Assembly (NCBI RefSeq): GCF_040436345.1
Contig: NC_133238.1
Coordinates: 4,023,150 to 4,087,149 of the forward strand
Source: Pagrus major
Taxonomy: Eukaryota; Chordata; Actinopteri; Spariformes; Sparidae
Length of the DNA: 64,000 nt
Direction: 5' to 3'
The notes under the pieces are model-generated. The model searched no databases. It worked only from the letters and a program-made list of their open reading frames with translations, and was not told the origin of the DNA. Made by a program: the position numbers and the translations under genes. This document shows positions 48,125 to 59,741 of this stretch, piece after piece; the first letter of the stretch is position 1, and every line of letters starts with the position of its first letter.

Positions 48125-51100
48125 ATGTTGCCGACCACTTCGCCGCAAAGCAACGGCGCCCTCAGTTCTCGTGATGCTGCACGTCACACGGCAGGAGCTA
48201 AGCGCTACAAGTACCTGCGACGGCTGCTCCATTTCAGACAGATGGACTTTGAATTTGCCCTGTGGCAGATGCTTTACTTGTTCACGTCACCCCAGAGAGT
48301 CTACCGCAACTTCCACTACAGGAAACAGACCAAAGACCAGTGGGCCAGGGACGACCCTGCTTTCCTGGTACTGCTCAGTATCTGGCTCTGTGGTAAGTCT
48401 GTACTAATATATGTGTAGTCATTACCACTCTTTCGGGGTGGTACTTCTTGCCTACTTTACCTGTGATGAAAAATAAGTGAACACTGCCTCTATTCGGGCA
48501 TTCTATTTGGGCGGCAATAGCTCAGTCCGTAGGGACTTGGCTTGGGGACTCGAAGGTGGCCGATTCAAGTCCCACTCGGACCAAAAAAAAGTATGATGTG
48601 GACTAGTAGTGGAGAATGCTAGTTCACATCCTGGGCATTGCCGAGGTGCCCTTGAGCAAGGCACCGACCCCTAACACTGCTCGTTAGGCGCTGTGCATGT
48701 GGCAGCCCCTTCACTCATCTCCTCTATACATTGTGTGTGTTTGTGCCTGAGTGTAATGTGAGTGAAAAAAAGAATTTCCCTTGCAGGATTACAATAGTAC
48801 AATTAAATTAAATTATTCGGCTTCAGTGTCAACAGTAGGCTTTGGTCTGGTGCTGGACATGGGAGTCCTGGAGACTCTGAAGCTGCTGCTGTGGGTGGTC
48901 TTTGTTGACTGTATAGGAGTTGGTCTGCTCATATCAACCCTTATGTGGTGAGTAGAAGGTTTGCCTGCGAATTTAAAAGATTTAAGTAATGAAAGAGATT
49001 CCCTCTAGCTTTTGTAATGAAGACATATTTGTGTGTATAAGTAAGTCATTTCTTTGACTGGATTTGTCTGTACAGCTGATGATAAGATTGAACTCTAAGA
49101 TGGACCATTAACTGCCTGTGAAATATTTGTTGCATTGTCTGGTCCAGGGTTATCAGCAACAAGTACCTGCTGAAACATCCCAGCAGAAACTTTGATGTGG
49201 AGTGGGGCTATGCATTCGATGTTCACCTCAACGCTTTCTACCCTCTTCTAGTCATCCTGCATTTCCTGCAACTCTTTTTCATCAACCGTAAGTAGACCAA
49301 GACTGTGTGAGTTATATCAGTGTATCAGAAGTGACATCATCCAATTCAAGGCATTAAAGCCTCTGAAAACCCAAACCCACAATGACCATCTAATTATGTA
49401 ATTTCACATGTACATAATAGTAAGGACCTTAAAAATGTTAGAAATTAGTTACAATCCAAATCATGATCTGCAACAGCCACAATGTCTTGAAAAAAGATTT
49501 TTTGAATGAATGCATACTTTTATATTATATATGCATTTTTATTATGTAGAGCCAAATGCCTGGCTTTAAATGGTCTAATTGTAAGCTTAAAGCTTGTTTG
49601 GATTAAACCTGTATCACCTCACCTACAATTTGTTTTGTGTGTTTCAGATATTGTGGTGATAAACTCAGACTGGTTCCTGGGATACTTTGTTGGGAACACT
49701 TTGTGGCTGATCTCCATCAGTTATTATCTCTACATCACATTCTTAGGGTACAATGGTAAGTCCTGTTCACGTTTAAATACACTCAGTTAGATTGTTTTCA
49801 ACATTTAAATATCCGAAGCGCTATTCCTAAAAGTGATCACCTGCAGCATCTTCTATATGAATCAAATTTGGACTTCCTTTGCTTATCAGAGACATGGTTG
49901 CACGAAAACTCTCCTGGTGACATATTAAAAGTACACGGCTACAATATGTCCAGATGAGACAGAACGGAAGGTTGGGGAGGCGGTGTATTATTTTATGTGA
50001 AGGACAGTATAAACTGTGCGAAAATTCAGCTGTCCTGTGTTAAAGGTCCCATATTATACTGTTTTTCATCAATTTCACACAGCTGTCAGAGGTCCAACAA
50101 CACTATTCGAAATGTATTGCCCCAAACCCATCCGTGGTCCTGAATTTCAGCTGTCTAAAAGTTTGCTCAAATGAGCTCTACTGAGAGCAGGCTGTTTCTG
50201 TGCCTGCACCTTTAAATGCTAATGAGCTCCGTCCTGCTACACGCCCCTCTCAGGGAGAGGATGCCACTTACGCTAGCGGTAGCATGTGCTAATGTTTACG
50301 GTGGATGTATCGCTATGGCTCGCCAAGATGCTGTCGTTCAACCATACCAGTTTGACCCAGAATCGGACCCAGAAGGAGAGGCTCAGAAAAATACAGACTC
50401 TGCGGCTGCAGCAGGACTCCCCAACACAACCACCCGGCTCCCATCCCCCACTGACCTGCAACAGGTAACATCTAAAAAACAGCTAGCGAAAGCTGTGCTT
50501 GTCTCCAACACAGTCTCCAAACTCTTGGACACTGTTCGCATAGTCTCTGTCTCCAGTCTGCACATGTTTCCAGACTTTTTACTGTGACAACCAAGCTCCC
50601 CCGTAATATTATTAACATTAAACTCGCTTCAAACGCCGTTGCATAGTGGACCAAAGCGGAGCTAACTAGTTAGCCAATTTCAAGCTGACTTCACCATACT
50701 CGTAGGCAACTGTAAATACTATCAAAACGTGGCGACACTTACCTGTGGCTCGGGTGCAGTTGCTGGGTCCTGTATGGTTGGGACTGATCCTTTTACGAGG
50801 GTCAGTGTCGAGGCAATGCCAGCTTTGTACTGACCCTCGTTACTGAAGCAGTCCAATGTGAAGTGGTTAGCACACACAAACAAACTTACATGAACCGTAG
50901 CCGGCATGTTGTCGTTAAAAATGAAACGCAACCACTGTCTCTTCTGTTCTTCTGTAGCTGGGACAGAATATAGGCACTTATGTTGATTTTTAGAACCAAC
51001 AACAGAACACTTCTCGTTCAATTTGACATGGTGCTATCGATAGCGTAATGGCAGATCTCCGAGACGGTAATGCTGTACCTGGTGGGTGGACACTGTGGGT

Positions 51101-54042
51101 GGGAATATTCAAATGATCGGTCAATGACGTCAGTGACCGATGCCGAATTTGACTCTCTCATCTGGAAACTGCAGGCAAGACACCGTCAGAAATCTGTATC
51201 TCACTCAAAAAAGCATGAATGGTCTTTTTTCAAAGTTTTTATGCGTGTGGCAGCACCATAGACCCAAAATAGTTTTTCATAATATGGGACCTTTAATGAC
51301 TTGGAATGTATTGTTGTCAAATTAAATCTCTCAGCCCAAATGTCATTGACTATGATAGGAATTTATAGACCACCGTCCACAACAACTGTTTTTTATGAGA
51401 AATTGAACACCCTTCTAAAGGAATGTGATACTAACAATGAGGTCATTTTATCTGGAGATTTTAACATAAGTTGGAGTGACAATGCAAAAAGGAAAAGGCT
51501 TTAAAAAAGCTTGTGTAGCAAGCAATTTAGAATTTCAACAGATCATTGAAGGACCGACTAGGATAACTAATTCCTCAGAGACACTTACGGATTTAGCTTT
51601 CACTAATAGACCACAAAGAATAAAGACATCTTAAAATCTGGTCACAGGGTTGTCTGACCACAATATGATTCTGATGAAAGCTCACTAAGAGGTTTAATCC
51701 ATCAACCTACACAAAGTCAGATCAGTATAAAATACCTAAAAGTCAGTTATCCAATCTTGAAAATGCAATTAAAGAAATCAATTGGAATGAACACCTTGTA
51801 CATAAAAGAACTGATTCATGAAAAGAACTCTTTCATGGTGGAACTTGAAACAACTATACACAGTTTTATGAGAAAAATTGAATGCAAACCAGGCCAAAGA
51901 AACCATCTACCTTGGATAAATGAGAATATACGGTCACTCATGAAACAAAGGGACCATGCCTTCAAGATAGCCCTCAATAATTAAGTGGTTCATGAGAGGC
52001 GTGTATTTACCACACTGATAAATAAAGTTTTAAAAGAGCTCAGACAGGCAAAAGCAACATTTTTCATTAATGCCATTCGTGAAGCAAAGGGTAATACCGA
52101 AGAAACCTGGCAGAATTTTTAAAAAATGTACAGGGAAATCTAATACCATCAATAAAACAATAGACCTAATACAAAGGGAAATGTGACCCATGATCCAAAT
52201 CAAGTGGCAACAGCATTTAATTTTTATTTTATCAATTCTACAAAAACTCTATCCCAGAATTTCTCTGGATCACCCCTCTAAACACTGATGCTCCCATTCT
52301 CACTTTTAGAGAAGTGACCAACTCCAAAGTTAATATGATTGTTTCTTCCATCAATGATTCAAGGGCAAAGGATTTATATGGGATGGACACAGTATTTATT
52401 AAAACCCATAAGGAGATACTCATCCCTCCTACTTTGAAAAATTATTAATTGGTTCCAGTTCCTGTAAAACTGCTATAATCACACCGGTGCTCAAATCAGG
52501 TGACCACACGGTCATTAGTACCTACAGACCCATCAGTATTCTTCCAGCAGTATCAAAAATAGCAGAAAAATGGATCTCTCAACTGGGTCCTTCTCATTGC
52601 ATCCAATGCAATCCAATCACTGCTAATTGTTTTCTTTTGGAAAATATTAAGGCTGGATAAGGGAGGAGTGGAAGGGGCTGTTGTTCTTGATTTAAGGGAG
52701 CTTTTGATTTGGTTAATCATGAGGTTTTAATTACCAATTTATCAAAGTTAAATTTTTGACCTGATCTTATTAAATGGATAAAATCATACCTAACAGATAG
52801 AAAACAATGTGTTTGCATGGATCATAAAATTTCACAAATTCTTAACAATCATGTGGGTGTACTGCAAGGTTCAATTTTGGGTCCTCTGTTATTTAGTTTG
52901 TATATTAATGACCTACAGGAAGTCTGTTTGTCTACTGTTACTTGTCAGATGTATGCTGATGACACGAACATATATCTACATGCCAAAAACAAGAAGCAAG
53001 CCGCAGATGAGCTATCAGCTTCAATTGTCAATATCTCAAATTGGTTAACAAACTCGTGTCTGCAGCTCAATGTTAATTAAACTGTATGTATGTTTTTCTC
53101 CAAGTCTGCAAATAGAGATCCAGACCCAGATGTTACAGTAGAAGGGAGAAAACTCTCAGTGGTGCACGAGTTTATATATTTGGGACTAATGATAGATTCA
53201 CAATTCACATTCAGAACACAAGTTTAAAAAGTTGTGAATCAGATTCAATTTAGCACATTTCAGGAATAATTTAACTACAAAGGCCTCAAAATGATTCTCT
53301 CACACATGGACTATTGTCTTACCAGCTGGACACAGACAGGCAGGACCACATTAAGATCAGTAGAGACACTTTATAAACAAACCCTGACAACATTGGATAA
53401 AAAGTAAAAATTCATATCACCATTTTAAACTTTTAACTAAATATGATTTTTTGCACTGGGAAAACATGATCAAATTTGCAGATATTTTACTTGTGGTGAT
53501 GTTGAAGTAATGCAAAAGTGGTGTTCATCTGTGAAGATTATACTGTAAGCATCATAAACTTGTTTATCACAGAGCTTCTTTTTTGCAATATTCCAAAATA
53601 CATGAGGATTTTTTTTCCTAGTCTTATTTGATAGTAAATTGATCATCTTAGACTCTCATTGTGGCTATTGGAAAACGTCATGGCTTTCAGGAAATTATGA
53701 TGGCCATTATTTTTTAAACCATTTTCTGACATTTTATTGTCCAAACATTTCATTGATTATTTGAGAAAAAATCTGTACAGTAATTGATAATAATGACAAT
53801 TGTTGAAAAGCTCGTTCATGTAGATGTAGTGTAAATTTCACTGTGACTTTATAGATCTGTGATGTTAAGTGTCTGCTATGTATTTGTCCTGTGTTATCCA
53901 CACAGCTCTACCCTTCCTGAAGAACACCGTGGTGCTGCTCTACCCCTTTGCTTTGCTCAGCCTAATCTACGTCCTCTCCGTGTCTCTGGGCTGGAACTTC
54001 ACCCAGGGTCTCTGCTGGTTTTACAAGTACAGAGTTCAGTAG
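48125..54042 (+). CDS. unc50: unc50, Golgi/ER membrane protein (5 coding exons)
   Basis: Homologue of C. elegans UNC-50 and yeast Gmh1, an inner-nuclear/Golgi multi-pass protein linked to receptor (nicotinic acetylcholine receptor) trafficking. Coding exons: 48125-48392, 48827-48947, 49148-49287, 49648-49755, 53906-54042. They join to 774 bp, 257 residues plus TAG; human is 259. The N-terminus M-L-P-T-T-S and the block A-K-R-Y-K-Y-L-R-R-L...F-R-Q-M-D-F-E-F-A are highly conserved. So are T-S-P-Q-R-V-Y-R-N-F-H-Y-R-K-Q-T-K-D-Q-W and W-G-Y-A-F-D-V-H-L-N-A-F. About five hydrophobic segments lie near residues 80-100, 106-129, 153-172, 178-206 and 217-240. The C-terminus W-F-Y-K-Y-R-V-Q matches the family. 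A SINE lies just before the exon-3 acceptor (48826). The 4.15-kb fourth intron carries a LINE with a nested TTAA element. Confidence 0.97.
48498..48813 (+). mobile_element. tRNA-derived SINE in unc50 intron 2
   Basis: Starts with a tRNA-like head 'gggcggcaatagctcagtcc' (A box) and 'gattcaagtcc' (B box). An unrelated body follows ('cttgagcaaggcaccgaccc', 'cctgagtgtaatgtgagtg') and a tail of ATTAAATTAAATT. A possible 7-bp duplication TATTCGG lies at 48491-48497 and 48814-48820. The tail ends about 12 bp before the unc50 exon-3 acceptor. It is not a functional tRNA gene, because the anticodon arm and 3' half do not fold. Confidence 0.8.
50312..50587 (+). other. Acidic open frame inside the Kolobok-like element
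   Basis: A second, divergent open frame starting M-A-R-Q-D, with an acidic Q-P-Y-Q-F-D-P-E-S-D-P-E segment. It resembles the N-terminus of fish transposon-associated proteins that carry a P2X7-intracellular-like cysteine domain. That similarity is from memory and weak, and the cysteine domain itself is not present. Confidence 0.3.
50722..51021 (-). pseudogene. THAP zinc-finger remnant of the Kolobok-like element
   Basis: Open frame of 99 residues. It starts M-N-E-K-C-S-V-V-G-S, followed by Q-K-R-Q-W-L-R-F and V-C-A-N-H-F, the C2CH pattern of THAP DNA-binding domains. The second Cys of the first pair (position 10) reads Ser, so zinc binding is probably lost. S-V-P-T-I after the domain also matches THAP ends. 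No intron or transposase core follows. It lies wholly within the TTAA-bounded insertion, so it is transposon-derived. Confidence 0.7.
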
Positions 54043-54532
54043 AACCAGTTTGTCTGTGAGATTGGACACTAGTTGGATCCAGGCAGACACAAAATCACTC
54101 TAGGTGACAACGAATCCATTTCCTGCTTCTGTCAGTCAACATCTGGTTGACTCTTAGTGAACTGGGACTCACTGAGCTGGACCTTAATTGACTCTGTTGA
54201 TATTCTGTTTGGCTCTTATGTTGAGCTGCGAAGTCAATGATGTGATTGGACTGGTATCAGAAACAAGGGGACAGATGAGACACAGCTTTTACTGTTGTTC
54301 TTTTTGTATTATTTGTAAATAGTATTGAGGAAGGTTGTAATATATATACACCAATGGTTGTTTCTGAAGAGGAAGAATTTGCTTTGTTTCTTTGAGTTTT
54401 CTTTAAAAGAAAAAGCCTGAAAAATCTAATCCTGCTTATTGAAGAGATAAAATGAAAGTGAGGAACATGGGATGCAAACCTTTTTTTCTTTCCTTTTCTT
54501 TTTTCTTAAAGTGTACATTCTTAAGCACTTTC

Positions 54533-54538
54533 AATAAA
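54533..54538 (+). terminator. unc50 polyadenylation signal
   Basis: AATAAA about 490 bp after the unc50 stop, in a T-rich context; a plausible 3' end. Confidence 0.65.
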
Positions 54539-54719
54539 AGGTTTTATTAATTTAAGCTGCCTCTGTTTTATGAGATCCTTTCCTGTTGCTCCTCTGGGAA
54601 ATAAAATAGCATGAGGGTGTTTTGTAGTACCATGCAGTCACCTCACAGTGGTGCTGATTGAGTGATGTTTTTGGTTAACAGTGCAAATAAAGTAAAGCAT
54701 GTACAGCTCATCAAAACTT

Positions 54720-55555
54720 AGATGTAATGCATCATTTTTTGTTACCCATTAGTTTTTTATGTGGTACAAAAATCTTATTAGATGCTATTATGTTATAATT
54801 TCCTTGGACCTGTTAACTATATGATTTGGCTATTGGGAAATTAGACAACATTCTGGGACAATGCATCGTAAAAAAGTAGCTGATTTCAGTTTTGGTCCAG
54901 AAATAGAAAAATAGTGGACAGGTAATATAAAATTCAAAAAGAAGAGTTTAAGTCTCTTCTGCAAACTGCAAATAGTCTTACTAGCATCATACAAAATCAA
55001 ATAATATATCAGCCTGAGAATGTATCAAAATACAGAATTAAACAAGCAGAAATTCATTGAAATCCTAGACCTGTAGGAGGAAATGCACCTGGAAATCGTC
55101 CCCTTCTTTTTTCGCAAAGCATCACATGCTTTTAATGTTTTTGTGTCCCTAATGCTTATTAAAAACTTCTCTGAAGTCTAGTGCTGGTTTATCAACTGTT
55201 GTGAGGAAAGAAAAACTGAATTTCTTATGAAAAAGTGCATTCCATTGAGTCCGTGCAGGGCAAAACCTCCAGACACAAGAAAGCTGGACAGCTTCTCCTG
55301 GGTGCCTTCAGATGTGATTCATGTCTATAACACCTGTTGTATTTTTCAAAAAAAGCATCCTTACCTCCAAAGCATAGTGAGTGCTATTGCAAAGAACATG
55401 TACAGTCAAGGTCAAATGACACCCGTTACAAATATTAATTTTCAGAAAACACATATCATAATTTGCTGTCTATTTCACTCTGGACCAAAGTGGTGGACAA
55501 TTCTGTTAATCTTTCTACCAAACAAAACACATCTATGAAAATAGCGAACAGCGAG
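54720..55555. other. Intergenic DNA, no feature recognised
   Basis: AT-rich; small frames have no recognisable domain. It may include the 5' part of the L1-like fragment that becomes recognisable after about 55560. Confidence 0.35.
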
Positions 55556-55559
55556 TCTT

Positions 55560-56450
55560 TTGATTGTTGGCATAGCTCTAATCTGTGGCCCAAATCTGCG
55601 GCACTACAAATTTTAAGTAAACTAGCTCAAATCAGTTGGCACACAACAGCCTAAGCCTGGATGTTTTCAAGGCCCCTGGAGCCCCTTCTTGCCCAACTGC
55701 TCATCCAAACTCTTAAAATGAACACAGGGCCTATTGTGAAGCCCAAGACAGCGAAGTTGGGGGTGTTTCCTTTCTCACCATGATGGTGTTGATCCAGTTA
55801 TTCCATTAGAGATTATGATCAGTTGTCCCAGGATGGAGAGGTTCTGGACAAAGATTTTTAAAGCACTCTCTGATATTCTTAAGACCCACATCGAACCTGA
55901 TCCTGTCTTTATTGTGCTGGGAGCTTCAGACTCCATATCTGCACTAATTAGGACACAAAGGCAACTTCTTTCCTATGGCCTAATTACAGCCAAAAAATTA
56001 ATTTTAACATTCTTGAAGAAGAAGGAGGTTCCTACCTTTAAGCTGTGGCTCCAAGAAATGACCAACACCCTCCATCTTGAAAAAATAAGGTTCAGTCTGA
56101 GGAGCAGAGAATCGCAATTTAACAGGGTTTGGCTGCCCCTTGTCTGTTATCTGAGGAATAACCTATAGTGGACACTCCTTGTACAATTGTCTGTCCAGTA
56201 TTATTTCTTTCTTCATTTATTTTTTACCGTTGTTTTTATTTGCCATTGCAACCTTTACTGCCACATACGATGTACTGCGCAGAGGGAGGGAGGGGGGGTG
56301 TTTTATTAAGAGTATAGTTTTTTTCTTTTGTGTTTATTTATGTTGAACATTAACTGTTGTATTCTCTATTTTGCCTAATGAAAATGTAGATTGCGTTCTC
56401 TTGTCCTACATCATGTGATCCCAATTCAATAAAACATACTTGACAAAAAA
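55560..56450 (+). mobile_element. L1/Tx1-like LINE 3' fragment
   Basis: The frame 55815-56168 carries the C-terminal ORF2 pattern of fish L1-type elements: C-P-R-M-E-R-F-W-T-K-I, then A-K-K-L-I-L-T-F, then F-K-L-W-L-Q-E-M and L-E-K-I-R-F-S-L-R, then a W-L-P-L-V end. A non-coding tail with 'caataaaacatacttgac' follows. The Cys-rich region begins just upstream. 5' truncated and dead. Confidence 0.65.
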
Positions 56451-56609
56451 TTAATTATGATCAGTTTATTACCAACAACCCACAGTTACAAAAATATCAG
56501 GCTAAAGGAACACCTGGGCCAACAATATATACCTGGAAAAGCTCAACAACAATGTCTCTTTCTAGTAATCATGACCCAGTCACTCAAGATAATCCACAGA
56601 CCTTGTTGT

Positions 56610-56815
56610 GAGCTATATTCATATCACTACACAGAAGGAAGCGTGCATCTACTCATGCACAGGAGGATAGATAACTAAGCTAGTTAATGATCCGCTCAGC
56701 TGAGGAGGGCACCATGAAAGTTTTCATCTCCTGCTGTCACAAGCACAAGCCTCTTGTCCATGAGTAGATGCAAACTTCCTTCTGTGCAGTGATATAGTGT
56801 AGCTCAGTAGAAAGA
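56610..56815. repeat. Inverted repeat (MITE-like hairpin)
   Basis: The left arm, 56610-56665 (GAGCTATATTCATATCACTA, then 'cagaaggaagcgtgcatcta'), pairs with 56750-56815 ('tagatgcaaacttccttctg' to 'gatatagtgtagctc'). The loop is about 85 bp. The arms are about 55-65 bp with a few mismatches. No target duplication identified. Confidence 0.6.
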
Positions 56816-57162
56816 AAATAGTTCCTACACCACAATAATCTAGAAGGATAAAAAGCACTACAGGTAAGAGGCAAAATATGCATTTCTGATGATGGTGTGA
56901 ACTGTCCCTTTAAACTTATTCGTCATCATCATTGTCTTGTATTGTATTATACTAATTACACTTGGCATATATTGCTGGAGAATGAATGGTGAATCATTTC
57001 CTGGAAAATATTGATGGGATAATGTTTCAGGTCAGAGTGGCAAGAAATGGAAGCTAAATTGTACCTAAAACTTAAAACTAAAATTAGAAATTGAAATAAT
57101 GTTCATGAGTGGTATGACCTGTAGAGATGATATATTTAGTGAATAATGTGGATTATAGAAGT

Positions 57163-59710
57163 CTATTTCAGTGTATTCATCAACATGTGTTTGAACCTCT
57201 CCAAGTCAACTTTCTTCATGATGAAGGCCTTATGTTTCTTTTTCAGCAGACCCATGTAGTCCACGACCATCATGCCTCGGCTGTAAGTCCCCTCCAATTC
57301 CACTGTTACTGCAACCTGAAGGAGGAAGACAATACTGAAACATCTTTGGCTTTTTTGCTGATAGTTCAGTGAAAATAGAAAAAAACCTGTGCTTTTAATC
57401 ACTCATTCACACAACATTTTATAAAAAAATATATATATAAACTATGTGGATACATACACATTTAAAGTGCTGAAACTAAATTAAGTTGTTAAGAGGGATG
57501 GGAGGGGAGGTATTGTCACCTCTTCACTTTCCGTCACCAGATTGTCGTCAATGGCTGCAGCTAAGGCGTAGGCGTCACAGGAGTTGAACGCAGGTCCCCC
57601 CACAATCTCCTTCTGATACCGCTCAGTCTGGGCCATCTGTAGTGACAACAATTGAACAAGAGGCATAAATTGATCAGCCACAACATTAAAAGGACTAACC
57701 GGTAAAGAAGAAGAAGAAGAAGAAGATCATCTCAATACGATGCAATGAAAAGCTTGAGTCCTGGCATTCATGTGGATGCCACTTGACATGCACCACCCAC
57801 CCAAACATTGTTGCAGATCAGGTGTACGCTATCATGGTATGTGCACTCCTGGAAGGCAGTGGCCCCAGTATGACAATGCACCCTACCACACCACCAAAAC
57901 TGCTCAGGAATGGCGACAGGAAAGTGGCAGAGCTCAAGGCCTCCAAAAACCCTAGATCCCAATCAAGCATCCATGGAATGTGCTGGTACAAGTCTGATCC
58001 AGAGAGGCCCCACTGTGAATCGGACTTGTCTCTGACATGTCAAGGCATTACCACAAGACCTCTGGGAAAATTGTGTTGTGTCTGGCACTAGGGCACTGGC
58101 AATGGATCCGTGGAATCCTGTGTGTCGTGAGGAGGGTCCTCTTTGTTCCAGTATTTCCCACGGATCCTTGGGATCTGGTGGCCAAGTTGTATCCTCTGAC
58201 TCTTGGGCATGTTTCTCGGGCCATTCCTGAGCAGTTTTTGCATTGTGGCAGGATGTATTGTCCTGGCCACTACCGTTGGGGAGTCAAATTTCCATTAGGA
58301 GTGTACTTTGTCTGTAACTGTGTTTGGGTGGATGATGCGTGTCACATGGCATCTACTGTACATGAATGACAGGAACCAAGGATTCCTTCCCAGCAGAAGA
58401 AATGCATTGTATCGAGATCATCGTGATTAACTTCCACTGTTAGTCCAATTAATGCTGTTGCTATTGGTGTGACATTTATCAAGAGTTCTTGTTCAGAGTG
58501 TTGAAATAAAATGCTGGGGAAACTCTTGTACCTTTCTTGTATGGCGAGAAATCTTCTCCATGAAACGAGCCTTGTCTGTGTCTTGGGCCAGCCAATTGTC
58601 ACAGAAAGACTGAAAGAGGAAAGAGAAAGAGGAAGACCAAAAGTAAGTTAAACATTCATTTTTTACTTCAACAGTGAAATAAGTAAACAATGTGGTCTAT
58701 TTTATCAGTTTGTATGCTTTTTCAGGTGTAGTGTCTCTCGTCATCATATATACTCTTTTGACAGTAATGACAGACCCATGGCAGGCTGTTCCTGCAGCTG
58801 AACTCCCAGGTGGCGATGTAGGTGGGACAGGTGTAGCGGTCCAACACAATGTAGGCAGCCTCGGGATCAGCCACAAAGTTAAACTCTCCACACACTGTGG
58901 TATTACCCCTGGCTGTAAAACAATGTGTCCAACATTGAGTTTAATGCATAACAGTTGTTGTATACACACATAATAACACACAGGTAACATACATTCAGTG
59001 TTTCCTCCCATGATGTAGAGTGCCTTTAGCTTCTTAGGGAAGTTATGGTCCAGTAGTACTGCAACAGCCAGGTTGGTGAGAGGTGCCGTGGCCACTAGAG
59101 TCACCTGCAAACAAAGCAAGTGAGGACAACAATAAAGTATAGCTTTTGACTATCCATTATGTACCCTCTCCTGTAGTAGGCCATAAAGTCGTGGTCAAAA
59201 GTCGTAAAGGGATGGCTAAATCAGGCTAGAATTGAGATTTTGGAACGGCCTGTGGAAGTCAGGACTTTGGGACCACATCGAAAACATGTGGACTGTGCTG
59301 AAAAAACAAATCCTTGCCAGGAAGACAACAAATTTAGTTGAAAATCACTGATTCTGTCAAGAGAAGCCTCTTGGAACTAAAGAAACCTCTAGGATGAGAG
59401 GTGAAACTAGGTATTACCATGACCTGGGTGATTGAGAACCTTCATCAACACGCCAAGAGGAGTGGTTAACATTTCAGCCAGAGGACTACCAGAAGCTTGT
59501 GGATTGCTATCAAAAGCGCCTTATTGAGGTGAAAATGACCAAGGGACATTTAAGCAAATATTAGAATTACTGTATCTATATTTTTGACCCAGCAGATTTA
59601 GTCACATTTTCAGAAGACCTTTAATAAATTAATTATTGAACCAAACTTCATGAATGTTTTTTGTGACAGCTGTAGCAAACATTGGAACTCAAGACTGTCA
59701 TATATATATG

Positions 59711-59741
<31 letters not shown>

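Larger units (their letters stand above)
50044..51292. mobile_element. Kolobok-like DNA transposon nested in the LINE
   Basis: The ends AGGTCCCATATTATACTG and (inverse) ...ATAATATGGGACCT are flanked by TTAA at 50040-50043 and 51293-51296, the Kolobok target signature. The insert separates two in-register halves of a LINE endonuclease. It encodes a minus-strand THAP-type domain, as Kolobok transposases do, but no DDE catalytic domain, so at 1249 bp it is a deleted copy. Confidence 0.82.
49825..53450 (+). mobile_element. LINE (L2/CR1-like), split by a nested DNA transposon
   Basis: The endonuclease start, L-D-F-L-C-L-S-E-T-W-L and later G-G-G-V-L-F-Y-V-K, is at about 49840-50040. It resumes after the insertion with I-Y-R-P-P-S and V-I-L-S-G-D-F-N-I-S-W at 51297-51480 and L-S-D-H-N-M-I near 51655. 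The reverse transcriptase follows: Y-R-P-I-S-I-L-P near 52525, G-V-L-Q-G-S-I-L-G-P-L-L-F-S-L-Y-I-N-D-L near 52860, and Y-A-D-D-T-N near 52953. Several stops and frameshifts make it inactive. Same-sense in unc50 intron 4. Confidence 0.85.

Noticed and set aside
48511-48600. Possible tRNA gene (A- and B-box present)
   Set aside because: It continues into a SINE body with an ATTAAA tail and lacks a proper anticodon arm and acceptor pairing, so it is a tRNA-derived SINE.
53859-54059. Met frame over unc50 exon 6 in another phase
   Set aside because: Shadow frame. The true phase continues unc50 to W-F-Y-K-Y-R-V-Q.
58037-58369. 110-residue plus frame in the nucleoside hydrolase intron
   Set aside because: Entirely within the inverted repeat pair; no protein family.
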